A DNA stretch of 64,000 nucleotides from Hwanghaeella sp964350445 (GTDB taxonomy: Bacteria > Pseudomonadota > Alphaproteobacteria > UBA8366 > Aestuariispiraceae). The number at the start of each line of letters is the position of its first letter. The stretch's first letter is position 1. Location: the NCBI GenBank assembly GCA_964350445.1, contig CAYGKA010000013.1:1-64000 (forward strand). The letters run 5' to 3'. Shown one piece after another: positions 42,715 to 51,303 of this stretch. The translations under genes and the position numbers were made by a program. The notes beneath the pieces were generated by a model, which saw only the letters and a program-made list of their open reading frames with translations, had not been told where the DNA came from and did not search any database.

Positions 42715-44022
42715 TCAATCGCCGGAAAGACGCCGGTGGATTTCCAGCACCGTCCGGTCAATCTCGGCCCGCGCCCGGCGCCGCCAGTCACGCGCCGCGA
42801 CCTCCATTTCCTCCGGCGGGTCAAGCACCACAGCGTCATAGGCCGCCCGCGCCTCTTCGTCGAAAGCATAAACGGCCACCGCATAGATCCCCTTGCCCGG
42901 CACCAATAGATACCCGGCGAGCCCAGCGCCGTAATGCATCGTGCCCGTCTTCGCCCAAAGCATCAGGGCAAGCGGTGGTTCCTGCATCCGCCGCTTCATC
43001 CCGCCATCCCAGCCGGCGGGCGTTAGAAAGGCCGGAAAAGGAATGCCGACGATCGACCGCTCTGCCTCACTTGCAAGCAGCCGTGCCATGGCGCGGGGCG
43101 TCAGCCGCGCCGCCGCGTCCAGACCGGAATAATTCGTCAGGGCAAAACCGGTAATCTCCGGATGCTCAGCCTTGAGCCAGGAACCGGGGTTGACGTCCTT
43201 CAGCGCCAAACGCCCTAGCATCTCCGCCATCGGATTGCTGGAGGTCCAGAGCATCTCCCGCACCAACTCATAGACAGGTGGACTTTCATGCCGGGCGATT
43301 TCCGTCCGGCATCGCGCCTCCGTGGGAACGGGTTCCGGCAGATCGACGCCCATTCCCGCCGCATAGGCACGGAAGAGATCGGCGGCCTGCTTGGGCGGAT
43401 CGGGATGGGCGTACCAGTCGGTCCCGGGCCTGCCAGGCACCGGCGCGCCCGGCGGAACGGTCCAGCCCTTCCCCGCCTCCGGCAGGTGGCCCCGATAGGC
43501 GCCCTCCCCCACCATCAGCGCGGCCAGGCGCGGATTGTACGCTGCTTCTGCCGGCTGTTTCGGCTGGATCGGGCCGGAGGCATCCGCCGGGGCATAGGTC
43601 AGCGCCGTCGCCCCCGTCATCGCGTCCTTGGCCGTCATGGCAAGGCCGAACAGATCCTCCACGTCGAAAGCCGGGTCGCCCCCGCCGATCAGCGTCACCG
43701 TATCCCCATTCCGGCAGACCCGCGTGTAGAAGGCCCGGTCCGGCGAAAGGGTGTCGAGCACCGCCAGGGCGGTAACAAGCTTCGCGGTGGAGGCAGGCAG
43801 CATCGGACGGTCGGAGCCTTCACCAATTTCCCGGCCGCTTTCCACATGGATGGCATGCCATGTAGTAGAAGTTGTAGCAGGCCCTTCCATAGGCGCTTGC
43901 ACACACGAACATACTAGAAGGGCGAGCAGACATGCCAAAAGCCGTCTGACGGATAGTAAAATGACTTCCCAGTTCGAGCCCCTACGTTTCAAGAAACTCA
44001 AAGTGAAACCACACAAGTGCAT
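42715..44022 (-). CDS. D-alanyl-D-alanine carboxypeptidase/endopeptidase, PBP4 (S13) family lipoprotein
   Basis: A peptidoglycan hydrolase of the S13 family. Active-site motifs: S-x-x-K in PASTAKLVTAL, S-x-N in TSSNPMAEM and KTG in WAKTGTMHYG. The signal SVRRLLACLLALLVCSC suggests lipid attachment in the periplasm-facing membrane. The inserted domain of classical PBP4 is reduced. The start is uncertain: the signal has no ATG of its own, and the upstream frame runs into AT-rich DNA; ATG 44022 is shown, with ATG 44118 also open and TTG/ATT starts nearer the signal possible. This region may be a junction where foreign DNA replaced the native 5' end. Confidence 0.82.
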   Translation of the reverse strand: MHLCGFTLSFLKRRGSNWEVILLSVRRLLACLLALLVCSCVQAPMEGPATTSTTWHAIHVESGREIGEGSDRPMLPASTAKLVTALAVLDTLSPDRAFYTRVCRNGDTVTLIGGGDPAFDVEDLFGLAMTAKDAMTGATALTYAPADASGPIQPKQPAEAAYNPRLAALMVGEGAYRGHLPEAGKGWTVPPGAPVPGRPGTDWYAHPDPPKQAADLFRAYAAGMGVDLPEPVPTEARCRTEIARHESPPVYELVREMLWTSSNPMAEMLGRLALKDVNPGSWLKAEHPEITGFALTNYSGLDAAARLTPRAMARLLASEAERSIVGIPFPAFLTPAGWDGGMKRRMQEPPLALMLWAKTGTMHYGAGLAGYLLVPGKGIYAVAVYAFDEEARAAYDAVVLDPPEEMEVAARDWRRRARAEIDRTVLEIHRRLSGD

Positions 44023-44138
44023 CAGGTACTTATTGATTGTATACTTACCAGGAACCCAAACAGTCTGCGGTTTAACCATGTTCACCGTATTGATCTGTGT
44101 TCTGAAATGACCGCTCAAGCTGAGAGAGATTCATAAGA

Positions 44139-44972
44139 ATGCAAATTATCGGCACTGGTTACGAGACGTTTCTTTTGCTCAACGGTGTTGAGACAAGCAG
44201 AAATATCGCACTAGACGACCGGATTACATTGCAACCCGCCGACACTTCACACGTGGTTTTTGAGGTTGCATTGTCAACCATCTCTACTCCGCAAGAGATA
44301 GCTGTAATAGCCGCATTTCTGCCTCTAGTTCGAGCAGAACTTAAGGTGACAGACTCTAACCCGAACAACCTGGCTATCAGAGCTTGGAATTCGGTTTGGG
44401 ACGCAGTGCTATTAAGTGCAATTTTCAACACCGAAGTCGGCTGCAACATCCAATCAGATACAACATCCTCGAAGATTTGCTCTGAAAGTAAGCTTCGCGC
44501 GACAAACTTCTATATGCACGGCCTAGTCCGACATTCCCCATATGCCTTAAGCAAGAAAGATGAACTTTGGATCGAAAAGTATTTCATCGGGGCTCGCGAA
44601 TTGATGGTCCAGGATCGGTTCAATACGGCCGTTCATTGCCTATCCAGCTTTCGTTGGCACTCGGTGCCACGCATTAAACTGGCAGTCTTATGGGCAGGCA
44701 TTGAGGGTCTATTTGGCGCGGACGCAGAGATACGATTCCGGATAGGTCTCTACATCGCCCGGTTCTTGTATCCTGACAATTCTGACACCCGCAAAGCTAC
44801 ATTCGACCGCGTAAAGAAGCTATACAATTTGCGTTCATTAGCAGTTCACGGCGGAAAACTAAAAGGTGATGTGGAATCCCAAGTTCTTGAGTCAGCAAAA
44901 ATTCTTCAGAATCTGGTGGTAAGATGCATAGAGATTGGATCTCTGCCAAAAGAAGATACACTTGTGCCCTAG
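44139..44972 (+). CDS. HEPN (Apea-like) domain protein in an AT-rich patch
   Basis: A 277-residue protein of unknown role. The C-terminal part, roughly 170-265, looks like an Apea-type HEPN domain: WAGIEGLFGA, RIGLYIARFLYPD, then YNLRSLAVHGGK with the R-x4-H RNase motif at Arg232 and His237. The N-terminal part has no recognised domain. Codon use and base composition are visibly more AT-rich than all neighbours, pointing to recent transfer. HEPN proteins with this motif often cut RNA in phage defence or toxin systems; no antitoxin partner is adjacent. Divergent from the PBP4-like gene and convergent with moaE. Confidence 0.7.
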   Translation: MQIIGTGYETFLLLNGVETSRNIALDDRITLQPADTSHVVFEVALSTISTPQEIAVIAAFLPLVRAELKVTDSNPNNLAIRAWNSVWDAVLLSAIFNTEVGCNIQSDTTSSKICSESKLRATNFYMHGLVRHSPYALSKKDELWIEKYFIGARELMVQDRFNTAVHCLSSFRWHSVPRIKLAVLWAGIEGLFGADAEIRFRIGLYIARFLYPDNSDTRKATFDRVKKLYNLRSLAVHGGKLKGDVESQVLESAKILQNLVVRCIEIGSLPKEDTLVP

Positions 44973-45006
44973 GGCGAATATCCAAATTTTTATACTACTC
45001 GTGCCG

Positions 45007-45459
45007 TTACCCCTTCCAGCGTTCCCGCGCGTCGCGGTCGCTGTCGCGGGAATCGACCCAGCGTTCGCCTTCGCCAGTGTCTTCGACCTTCCAGAACGGG
45101 GCTTCGGTCTTCAGGTAGTCCATCATGAACTGGCAGGCGGCGAAGGCATCGCCGCGATGGCTGCTGGCCGCTGCGGTGAGGACGATGACCTCTTCCGGTT
45201 CCATCGCACCAAAGCGGTGGATGATCAGCGTGGCTTCCAGGTTCCAGCGGGCGTTCGCTTCCGCTTCTATCCGTTCCAGCATTTTTTCGGTCATGCCGGG
45301 ATAATGTTCCAGGGTCAGGGTCGAGACCGATTTGCCGTCGTTCACGTCACGGACGAGGCCGGTGAAGGCGCACAATCCCCCGATTTGCGGATTGCCTTTG
45401 GTCAGCGCCTTCAACTCGGTGCCGACATCGAATTCCTCCCGTTGGACGCGGACCGCCAT
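45007..45459 (-). CDS. moaE: molybdopterin synthase catalytic subunit
   Basis: 150 residues. MoaE converts cyclic pyranopterin monophosphate to molybdopterin using sulfur carried by MoaD. Recognisable are GGLCAFTGLVRD, LEHYPGMTEKMLERI, IIHRFGAMEPEE, SSHRGDAFAACQFMMDYLKTEAPFWK with the catalytic-site Lys, and a W-V-D-S end. The ATG at 45459 gives MAVRVQREEFDVG. It is the last gene of pgsA-mobB-moeA-moaD-moaE and begins 10 nt after moaD. Confidence 0.95.
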   Translation of the reverse strand: MAVRVQREEFDVGTELKALTKGNPQIGGLCAFTGLVRDVNDGKSVSTLTLEHYPGMTEKMLERIEAEANARWNLEATLIIHRFGAMEPEEVIVLTAAASSHRGDAFAACQFMMDYLKTEAPFWKVEDTGEGERWVDSRDSDRDARERWKG

Positions 45460-45469
45460 CGCCTTGCCC

Positions 45470-45721
45470 TCAGCCGCCGGTGACGGGCGGGAAGAAGGCG
45501 ATTTCGTCGCCCTTCGCGATCGGCGCGTCGTAATCGGCGAATTCCTGGTTGATCGCGACCTTGATGGCGGCGGTATCGGCGAAGGCCTTTTCATAGCCGC
45601 CGCCTTTCGCCACCAGCCAGTCGACCAGCGCGCGCGGCGTCGTCACCTCGGCGGGCGGATCCACCGCCTCTTCCCCGATGCCGATGCGCTGCCGCAGCCA
45701 GGCGAAATACAGAACCTTCAT
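45470..45721 (-). CDS. moaD: molybdopterin synthase sulfur carrier subunit
   Basis: 83 residues, ubiquitin-like fold. Starts MKVLYFAWLRQRIG and ends in PPVTGG; the C-terminal Gly-Gly is the site that carries thiocarboxylate. The GDEIAFFPPVTGG end is the MoaD signature. It sits between moeA (4 nt upstream) and moaE (10 nt downstream). Confidence 0.96.
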   Translation of the reverse strand: MKVLYFAWLRQRIGIGEEAVDPPAEVTTPRALVDWLVAKGGGYEKAFADTAAIKVAINQEFADYDAPIAKGDEIAFFPPVTGG

Positions 45722-45725
45722 CGTT

Positions 45726-47015
45726 TCACGTTCCCATAAACTCACTGAAGGGCAGATAGGCAACCGACTGGCCTTTTTCCAGCCGCTCCACATCCTCGCC
45801 CAATTCCACGAAACCGTCCGCGCCGGCCAGCGAGGTCAGGATCGCCGCCCCGCTGCGGCCGAATTTTTCTACCACCGGCATGCCCATATCATCATAGCCG
45901 GAAATTCGCGCGCGCACGAATTCGCGGCGGTCGCGCTTTTTCTTGTAGTCGAAACCGGCGACGGCCCGCATGCGATGCGGTGGCCGCACGGCCTGTCCGG
46001 CGAGCCCCTGAAGTAGGGGCCGTCCGACCAGGGCAAAGGTTGTGAAAGCCGCGACCGGGTTTCCCGGAAGCCCCACGACCGGGACAGACCGGCCGTCCGC
46101 CGCCTTGACCTGCCCCAGCCCGACAGGACGGCCGGGCTTGATGGCGAGCCGCCAGAAATCGACCCGCCCCCGCGCTTCGATCGCCGCCTTTATATGGTCT
46201 TCCTCCCCCATCGACATGCCGCCGGAGGTGACGACCGCATCCGCCATCCCCACCGCGCGTTCCAGGGTCGCGGTGATGGTCGCACGGTCGTCCTTCTGGA
46301 TGCCGAGGTCGATGACATCGACACCCATTTCCGTCAGCAGGGCACGCAGCATCACCCGATTGGAGTCGTAGAGCTTACCGGGCGGCAGGGGCAGACCCGT
46401 CTCCACCACTTCGTCCCCGGTCGACAGCAAGGCGACCCGCAAGCGCGCGAAAGCGGCAATCCGAGTGAGGCCCTGCGTTGCCAGCAACCCGATATCCGGC
46501 GGCGTCAGGCGGCGGCCGGGCGGCAGCAAGACCTGGCCGGCAGCAACGTCCTCCCCCGCCCCACGCAGATTGGCGCCCCGTTTGATCCCTGGTTGCAGGG
46601 TGACGATGCCGTCCTTTTCGACGCAGTCTTCCTGCATCATCACGGTGTCCGGGCCGCCGTCCTGCCCATCCGGGACCGGCGCGCCGGTAAAAATACGCAC
46701 CGCCTTGCCGCGCGGCGCGGGCCCGTCCAGCGGATGGCCCGCCGCGACCCGGCCGATGACGGGCAGGCTTGTGGGTTCGTCCGCCGACAAGTCGTCCAGA
46801 TAGAGCGCATAGCCGTCGACGGCGGAATTGCGATAAGGCGGCACATCCTGCGTGGCCGTCACCTCCCGCGCCAGGATGCGACCGGCCGCGTCCGTCATCG
46901 GAACCGTTTCCTCGGCCACAACGGGGCGCACCCGCGCCGCCAGTTGGGCGAGCGCCTCGTCCAGCGGCATAAGCGGCCCGTCGAAGGCAAAACAATCGTC
47001 GCTGAGCTGCGCCAT
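45726..47015 (-). CDS. moeA: molybdopterin molybdenumtransferase
   Basis: 429 residues, inserting molybdate into adenylated molybdopterin. Motifs: PPYRNSAVDGYAL, RIFTGAPVP, LSTGDEVVE, YDSNRVML, VTSGGMSMGEEDHIK and GLPGNPVAAF, with the C-terminal MoeA domain IV following. The ATG at 47015 is taken; farther starts overlap mobB. Operon with mobB (14 nt upstream) and moaD. Confidence 0.96.
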   Translation of the reverse strand: MAQLSDDCFAFDGPLMPLDEALAQLAARVRPVVAEETVPMTDAAGRILAREVTATQDVPPYRNSAVDGYALYLDDLSADEPTSLPVIGRVAAGHPLDGPAPRGKAVRIFTGAPVPDGQDGGPDTVMMQEDCVEKDGIVTLQPGIKRGANLRGAGEDVAAGQVLLPPGRRLTPPDIGLLATQGLTRIAAFARLRVALLSTGDEVVETGLPLPPGKLYDSNRVMLRALLTEMGVDVIDLGIQKDDRATITATLERAVGMADAVVTSGGMSMGEEDHIKAAIEARGRVDFWRLAIKPGRPVGLGQVKAADGRSVPVVGLPGNPVAAFTTFALVGRPLLQGLAGQAVRPPHRMRAVAGFDYKKKRDRREFVRARISGYDDMGMPVVEKFGRSGAAILTSLAGADGFVELGEDVERLEKGQSVAYLPFSEFMGT

Positions 47016-47029
47016 GTCCCGCCGCCCCG

Positions 47030-47536
47030 TCAGGTGGCCCGCGCCAGGCCGGTTTGAACGGTGATGAAATCGCCGATCGATTGAATATCCGACAGATCCA
47101 GCCGCGGGCGCGTCAGGCCGGGCACTTCCGCATCGCTGGCGACCGCGACGATGTTCGGGTCTTCCTTCCACAGCATCGTCTTGCCGATCTCGGCGCGGTA
47201 GACCTCCATTTTGACATGGGCTTCCGTCTTGAATCCTTCGATCAATAGCAAATCGACCGGCGTCATCCGCGCGATCAAGTCTTCCAGCCGGGGTTCCGGG
47301 TCGTCGCGCAGTTCATGCATCAGCGCCCAACGGTTGGCGGAACCGATCATCACCTCCGTCGCGCCGGCGGCCCGATGCTCGTAGGAATCCTTGCCCGGCT
47401 TGTCGACATCGAACCGGTGATGCGCATGTTTGATGGTTGATACGCGCAGGCCGCGGCCGGTGAGGTTGGGTATCAACGCCTTCATCAATGTCGTCTTTCC
47501 CGAACCGCTCCACCCCGTAATTCCGAAAATTTTCAT
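47030..47536 (-). CDS. mobB: molybdopterin-guanine dinucleotide biosynthesis adaptor MobB
   Basis: 168 residues, GTP-binding P-loop protein that assists MobA in making MGD. It has GITGWSGSGKTTL (Walker A), STIKHAHHRFDVDKPGKDSY, and LLLIEGFKTE. MobA is not seen in the window. The ATG at 47536 gives MKIFGITGWSG as in homologues. Confidence 0.95.
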   Translation of the reverse strand: MKIFGITGWSGSGKTTLMKALIPNLTGRGLRVSTIKHAHHRFDVDKPGKDSYEHRAAGATEVMIGSANRWALMHELRDDPEPRLEDLIARMTPVDLLLIEGFKTEAHVKMEVYRAEIGKTMLWKEDPNIVAVASDAEVPGLTRPRLDLSDIQSIGDFITVQTGLARAT

Positions 47537-47610
47537 CACCGAACCGTCCAACGCGGGCGTTTGTTATCGTTGTGTTGTTTTCTTGATTTCCGGCCACCCG
47601 CGGCCGGACG

Positions 47611-48180
47611 TCACTCCGCCGGACTATCCTGCACCATATGCCGGAGGCCTGCGCGCAGATAGTCGAAGCCGGTGACCAAGGTTAGAAGCGCCGCGATCCA
47701 AATCAAGACCAGGCCGATCATGTCCGACGGGATCGATTCAGGGCTGGCTTCGCCGACCACCAAGAAGCCGAGGGCGAGCATCTGTATGGAGGTCTTCCAT
47801 TTGGCAAGCCCGCTCACCGGCACACCGACGCGCAGTTCTGCCAGGAATTCACGCAGGCCGCTGACGGTGATCTCGCGTACCAGGATGATCAAGCCGGGCA
47901 AAACGTCGATACCGGCCAAATCGCCGCGCGCGGCGAGCATCAGAATAATCGACGCGACCAGCAGTTTGTCGGCGACCGGGTCCAAGAAACGGCCCAACTT
48001 GGAGACCTGCCCCATCTGCCGCGCTGCGTAGCCGTCGAAGAAGTCCGTGACGCAAGCGGTGGCATAAAGGCCGAAGGCGGTCCAACGCACGGCCGCGCCG
48101 TCAAAGAACAACAAGGCGATGATCGCGGGAATCACCACGATCCGCGACATGGTCAGCACATTTGGAATACTGAAAATCAT
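47611..48180 (-). CDS. pgsA: CDP-diacylglycerol-glycerol-3-phosphate 3-phosphatidyltransferase
   Basis: 189 residues, inner-membrane enzyme of phosphatidylglycerol synthesis. The CDP-alcohol transferase signature D-x2-D-G-x2-A-R-x8-G-x3-D-x3-D is complete in DFFDGYAARQMGQVSKLGRF followed by LDPVADK. Several hydrophobic helices surround it. First gene of the likely pgsA-mobB-moeA-moaD-moaE unit. In many alphaproteobacteria uvrC is directly upstream; here three plus-strand genes separate them. Confidence 0.95.
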   Translation of the reverse strand: MIFSIPNVLTMSRIVVIPAIIALLFFDGAAVRWTAFGLYATACVTDFFDGYAARQMGQVSKLGRFLDPVADKLLVASIILMLAARGDLAGIDVLPGLIILVREITVSGLREFLAELRVGVPVSGLAKWKTSIQMLALGFLVVGEASPESIPSDMIGLVLIWIAALLTLVTGFDYLRAGLRHMVQDSPAE

Positions 48181-48373
48181 ATGCTCGCCGTCCCACCCTG
48201 CCCGGCAACCCGCCAGTACGTTCCTTTTAGCAGGGAAAGCAGTCGTTCCTCAATGGTGCCGGGCACGTGAAAGGAAAAGAGTGGGGCAAGGCGGTTCAAC
48301 CAGAAACCGGTTGTCCAACCCGGCTATGCCATGGTGGTGTGGCGGCAAGCCTTGCTGGAATAGGGGGAGACGG

Positions 48374-49144
48374 ATGGGCGACATCCATCGGATGGCCGTA
48401 CAAGGCTATCAAACGGCTGCGTCGACATACCGCGCCGGCCGGCCTGACTATCCCAAGGAACTGATAGCAATCCTGCATGGCGACCTGAGCATCGGGCACG
48501 GCAAAGCGGTGCTCGACCTCGGCGCCGGAACCGGCAAATTCACCACCCTGCTGGCTTCGACGGGCGCGGATGTCATCGCCGTCGAGCCGGTCGAGGCCAT
48601 GCGGCGGGAGCTGGCAGCCGCCCTGCCCGCCGTCGACCTGCGTGACGGCACCGCCGCCCATATCCCAATGCCGGACGCCGCCGTCGACGCCGTCTTCTGC
48701 GCCCAGTCATTTCACTGGTTCGCGACACGCGCTACCTTGGACGAAATCCACCGCGTCCTGAAGCCCGGCGGCTTGCTGGGGCTGGTCTGGAACGTTCGGG
48801 ACGAAAGCGTCGGCTGGGTCGCCGCACTGACCGATCTGATCGCCCCGTATCAAGACGATACACCGCGGTATCGCGACATGGTCTGGCGGGCGCTGTTCCC
48901 GACGCCCGGCTTCACCGACCTGAATGAAACATCGATCCCCTATGCTCATGAAGGGCGGGTGGAACAAATCGTCCTGGACCGGTTCATGTCGATCAGCTTC
49001 GTCGCTGCGCAAACGCCGGAAATCCAGCGGAGTATCGAAGCGGGTATCCACGACCTGATCACCCGGACAGCGGCGCTGTCAGGGCCAGGACCAGCGTCCT
49101 TTCCCTATAACACCTGCTTATACACCTGCCGCAAAGCCGATTAA
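48374..49144 (+). CDS. class I SAM-dependent methyltransferase
   Basis: 256 residues. Motif I is VLDLGAGTGKFTTLLAS, followed by IAVEPVEAM, an Asp at DAVFCAQSFHWF and LKPGGLLGLVW, a standard Rossmann methyltransferase of the Methyltransf_11 type. The N-terminus AVQGYQTAASTYRAGRPDYP is common in this group. GGGGGAG precedes the ATG at 48374; an extended frame upstream is spurious. Small-molecule substrate unknown. It is the first of three plus-strand genes placed between pgsA and uvrC. Confidence 0.88.
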   Translation: MGDIHRMAVQGYQTAASTYRAGRPDYPKELIAILHGDLSIGHGKAVLDLGAGTGKFTTLLASTGADVIAVEPVEAMRRELAAALPAVDLRDGTAAHIPMPDAAVDAVFCAQSFHWFATRATLDEIHRVLKPGGLLGLVWNVRDESVGWVAALTDLIAPYQDDTPRYRDMVWRALFPTPGFTDLNETSIPYAHEGRVEQIVLDRFMSISFVAAQTPEIQRSIEAGIHDLITRTAALSGPGPASFPYNTCLYTCRKAD

Positions 49145-49172
49145 TTCACCATTAGGTGACTTGGAGATTCAG

Positions 49173-50327
49173 ATGCCCCTGCATTTCAGCCGAGATGAGT
49201 ATCAAGCCCGCGTCTTGAAGGCGGCGAAGGCCGTGAACGATGCCGAATTGGACGGATTGCTGATCTTCGCGCCGGAAAGTCAGTACTGGATTTGCGGCTA
49301 CGATACATTCGGTTTCGCGATGTTTCAGTGCCTCGTGCTGACCGGCGGCGGAGAGGTTCATCTGCTGACACGGGCGCCCGACCTGAGGCAGGCGCAGCAG
49401 ACCTCCACCCTGGCGGAGGAGCAAATTCATATCTGGCGGGATGTCGAAGGCGTCCGCCCAGCCGAACAATTGAAGGCTTTGCTGACGGATCTTGGCTTGG
49501 ATGGAAAGCGGCTCGGCATCGAAACCAAGACGGCGGGCCTGACGGGGTACAACGGAGACATGGTCCGCGACGCACTTTTTGCCGAAACGCTGGTGGAAGC
49601 AAGCGACATAATCGCGATGTTACGGCGACAGAAAAGCCCGGCGGAACTGGACTGCATCCGGCGTGCCGCGGCGCTTTCCGACGACGCCCTGGACGCCGCC
49701 TTGGCCGTAACGACAGCCGGCACCTTCGAAGGCGACATCCTGGCGGATATGCAAGGGGCGGTTTTCCGAGGCGGCGGTGACTATGCCGGCAACGAGTTTA
49801 TCATCGGTTCGGGCGATGCCGCGCTGCTGTGCCGCTACCAGTCGGGACGCCGCGTGTTGGACGCACAGGACCAACTGACCCTGGAATGGTCAGGCGCCTG
49901 GCGGCGCTATCACGCGGCGATGATGCGCACACTGATCACCGGCAAGGCGAATGACGTTCAACGCCGCATGCACGCCGCCGCGGTCGAGGCCCTGGAGGCT
50001 TGCGAACAGGCGATCAAGCCCGGCGCGCCGATGGGCGATGTTTTCGACGCTCATGCCAAGGTTTTCGACGCCCATGGCCTGAGCCATGCGCGCCTGAATG
50101 CCTGTGGCTACGGGATGGGCATCGCCTATAACCCGATCTGGGTCGAATTCCCGATGTTCTATGAAGGCAATCCGCTTCCCATGGAAGTCGGTAACGCCTT
50201 CTTTTTGCATATGATTCTGATGGATAGCGATAGCGGTCTGGCCATGTGCTGGGGTCACAGCACGATTTTGTCACCGAATGGTGTACAACGGCTTAGCCGG
50301 CATCCCCTGGATTTGGTCGAACTGTGA
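49173..50327 (+). CDS. M24-family (creatinase/ectoine hydrolase-like) protein lacking metal ligands
   Basis: 384 residues with the creatinase N-domain and the pita-bread C-domain of family M24. The metal ligands of Xaa-Pro peptidases are not conserved: the first Asp is Glu238 (LTLEWSGAW), the second is Ala249 (RRYHAAMMRT), and the GHGIG His is Tyr (CGYGMG). This resembles creatinase and ectoine hydrolase (DoeA), which hydrolyse C-N bonds without a metal; the GYDTFGFAMFQC segment also recalls DoeA. So it is likely an amidinohydrolase or amidohydrolase, not a peptidase. TTGGAG precedes the ATG at 49173. Confidence 0.85.
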   Translation: MPLHFSRDEYQARVLKAAKAVNDAELDGLLIFAPESQYWICGYDTFGFAMFQCLVLTGGGEVHLLTRAPDLRQAQQTSTLAEEQIHIWRDVEGVRPAEQLKALLTDLGLDGKRLGIETKTAGLTGYNGDMVRDALFAETLVEASDIIAMLRRQKSPAELDCIRRAAALSDDALDAALAVTTAGTFEGDILADMQGAVFRGGGDYAGNEFIIGSGDAALLCRYQSGRRVLDAQDQLTLEWSGAWRRYHAAMMRTLITGKANDVQRRMHAAAVEALEACEQAIKPGAPMGDVFDAHAKVFDAHGLSHARLNACGYGMGIAYNPIWVEFPMFYEGNPLPMEVGNAFFLHMILMDSDSGLAMCWGHSTILSPNGVQRLSRHPLDLVEL

Positions 50328-50460
50328 CCGCAACTGGGCACCGTTAACCAATTTTCTCCCCCAGGTGACTTTTTTGTCACCGTGTGACGACGCGCACATC
50401 ATTCTCCCCTTCCCCCTGGTATCACTCGCACAGCCAGAAGGCGCTACAGGAGATACGAGA

Positions 50461-51201
50461 ATGACTTTTACCAATGTTTTCAGAGGGACGATCCTGGCCG
50501 CAGCAATGGCGTTCGGCTTTGCCGGCGCCGCGAACGCGACCACGATCACCGAATTCGACTTTACCGGCACGCCTGCTTCGCAGTCGGAATCGTCCGCGTT
50601 CGGCGAAGCCCTCAGCCTGACATTCTCCGGTGTCACGAACGGCGTAGAAACGTCGAGCGTGACCGCATTCGGATTTTACGACCACAAGAAGTACCGTGGA
50701 GCTTCCGGCGTCACCGCCAACGCCTTTGGCCTTGGCGTCACCTCCAAAAAGGATAATCACCAGTGGTGGCATGGCGGCGCCATCGAAGACCAGAACGGCC
50801 AGGATTTCTTGGTTCTCGGACTGGGCTCGGCCGATTGGAACCCGGTCGATTTGACCTTCGGTTACCTGTCCGGCGGAAAGAACTATGAAATTTTCGGCTT
50901 CAACGGCGACCTTTCGGTCGGCGACGTCGCCGGGTTCTTTGCCAACATGAACACGTTCACCCACTTGGCGGGGGACAATGCCGCCAACGTGGTTTTCGAT
51001 ACGATCGAGAATTTTCAGTATCTGATTTTGACGACCCGAATTGACAAGAAGAAGGATTATTTCCGGGTTGCAGGTTTCAGCGGTGATCTGGTTGCGGCGG
51101 TCCCCGTGCCCGGCGCGCTTCCCCTGCTGCTGACGGGTCTGGGTTTCTTCGGCGCCATGCGGTTGACCCGCAAGAAAAAGGCGCACGACGCCCGGGCCTG
51201 A
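50461..51201 (+). CDS. secreted protein with VPxPA (PEP-CTERM-like) C-terminal sorting signal, second copy
   Basis: 246 residues. Sec signal MTFTNVFRGTILAAAMAFGF then AGAANA-T. C-terminal tag VPVPGALPLLLTGLGFFG followed by a hydrophobic span and RKKKAHDARA. It shares length, the aromatic-rich IFGFN and Y-x-I-x-TT patterns, and the F-x-V-x-GF-x-G run before the tag with the protein at 4924-5664, so they are paralogues despite low overall identity. The mature domain is rich in Gly, Phe, Asp and Thr, suggesting a secreted beta-rich protein. It needs an exosortase encoded elsewhere. ATG at 50461 is preceded by CAGGAGATACGAGA. Confidence 0.85.
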   Translation: MTFTNVFRGTILAAAMAFGFAGAANATTITEFDFTGTPASQSESSAFGEALSLTFSGVTNGVETSSVTAFGFYDHKKYRGASGVTANAFGLGVTSKKDNHQWWHGGAIEDQNGQDFLVLGLGSADWNPVDLTFGYLSGGKNYEIFGFNGDLSVGDVAGFFANMNTFTHLAGDNAANVVFDTIENFQYLILTTRIDKKKDYFRVAGFSGDLVAAVPVPGALPLLLTGLGFFGAMRLTRKKKAHDARA

Positions 51202-51262
51202 CCGCCTCAACCCTTTTTAACCCCATAACGGGGTCCCCTGTTCTACAAATCCATTTGAAGCA

Positions 51263-51303
51263 GGCCAGATCTCTCCGGTTTTTTTCACCGGCGAGGTCTG
51301 GCC
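51263..51303. terminator. long hairpin terminator between converging VPxPA gene and uvrC
   Basis: GGCCAGATCTC-T-CCGG-loop-CCGG-C-GAGGTCTGGCC: an 11-bp outer stem with one U-G wobble plus a 4-bp inner stem, followed by GTTTTCC on the plus strand. It lies 61 nt after the VPxPA stop and 27 nt beyond the uvrC stop. Confidence 0.75.
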
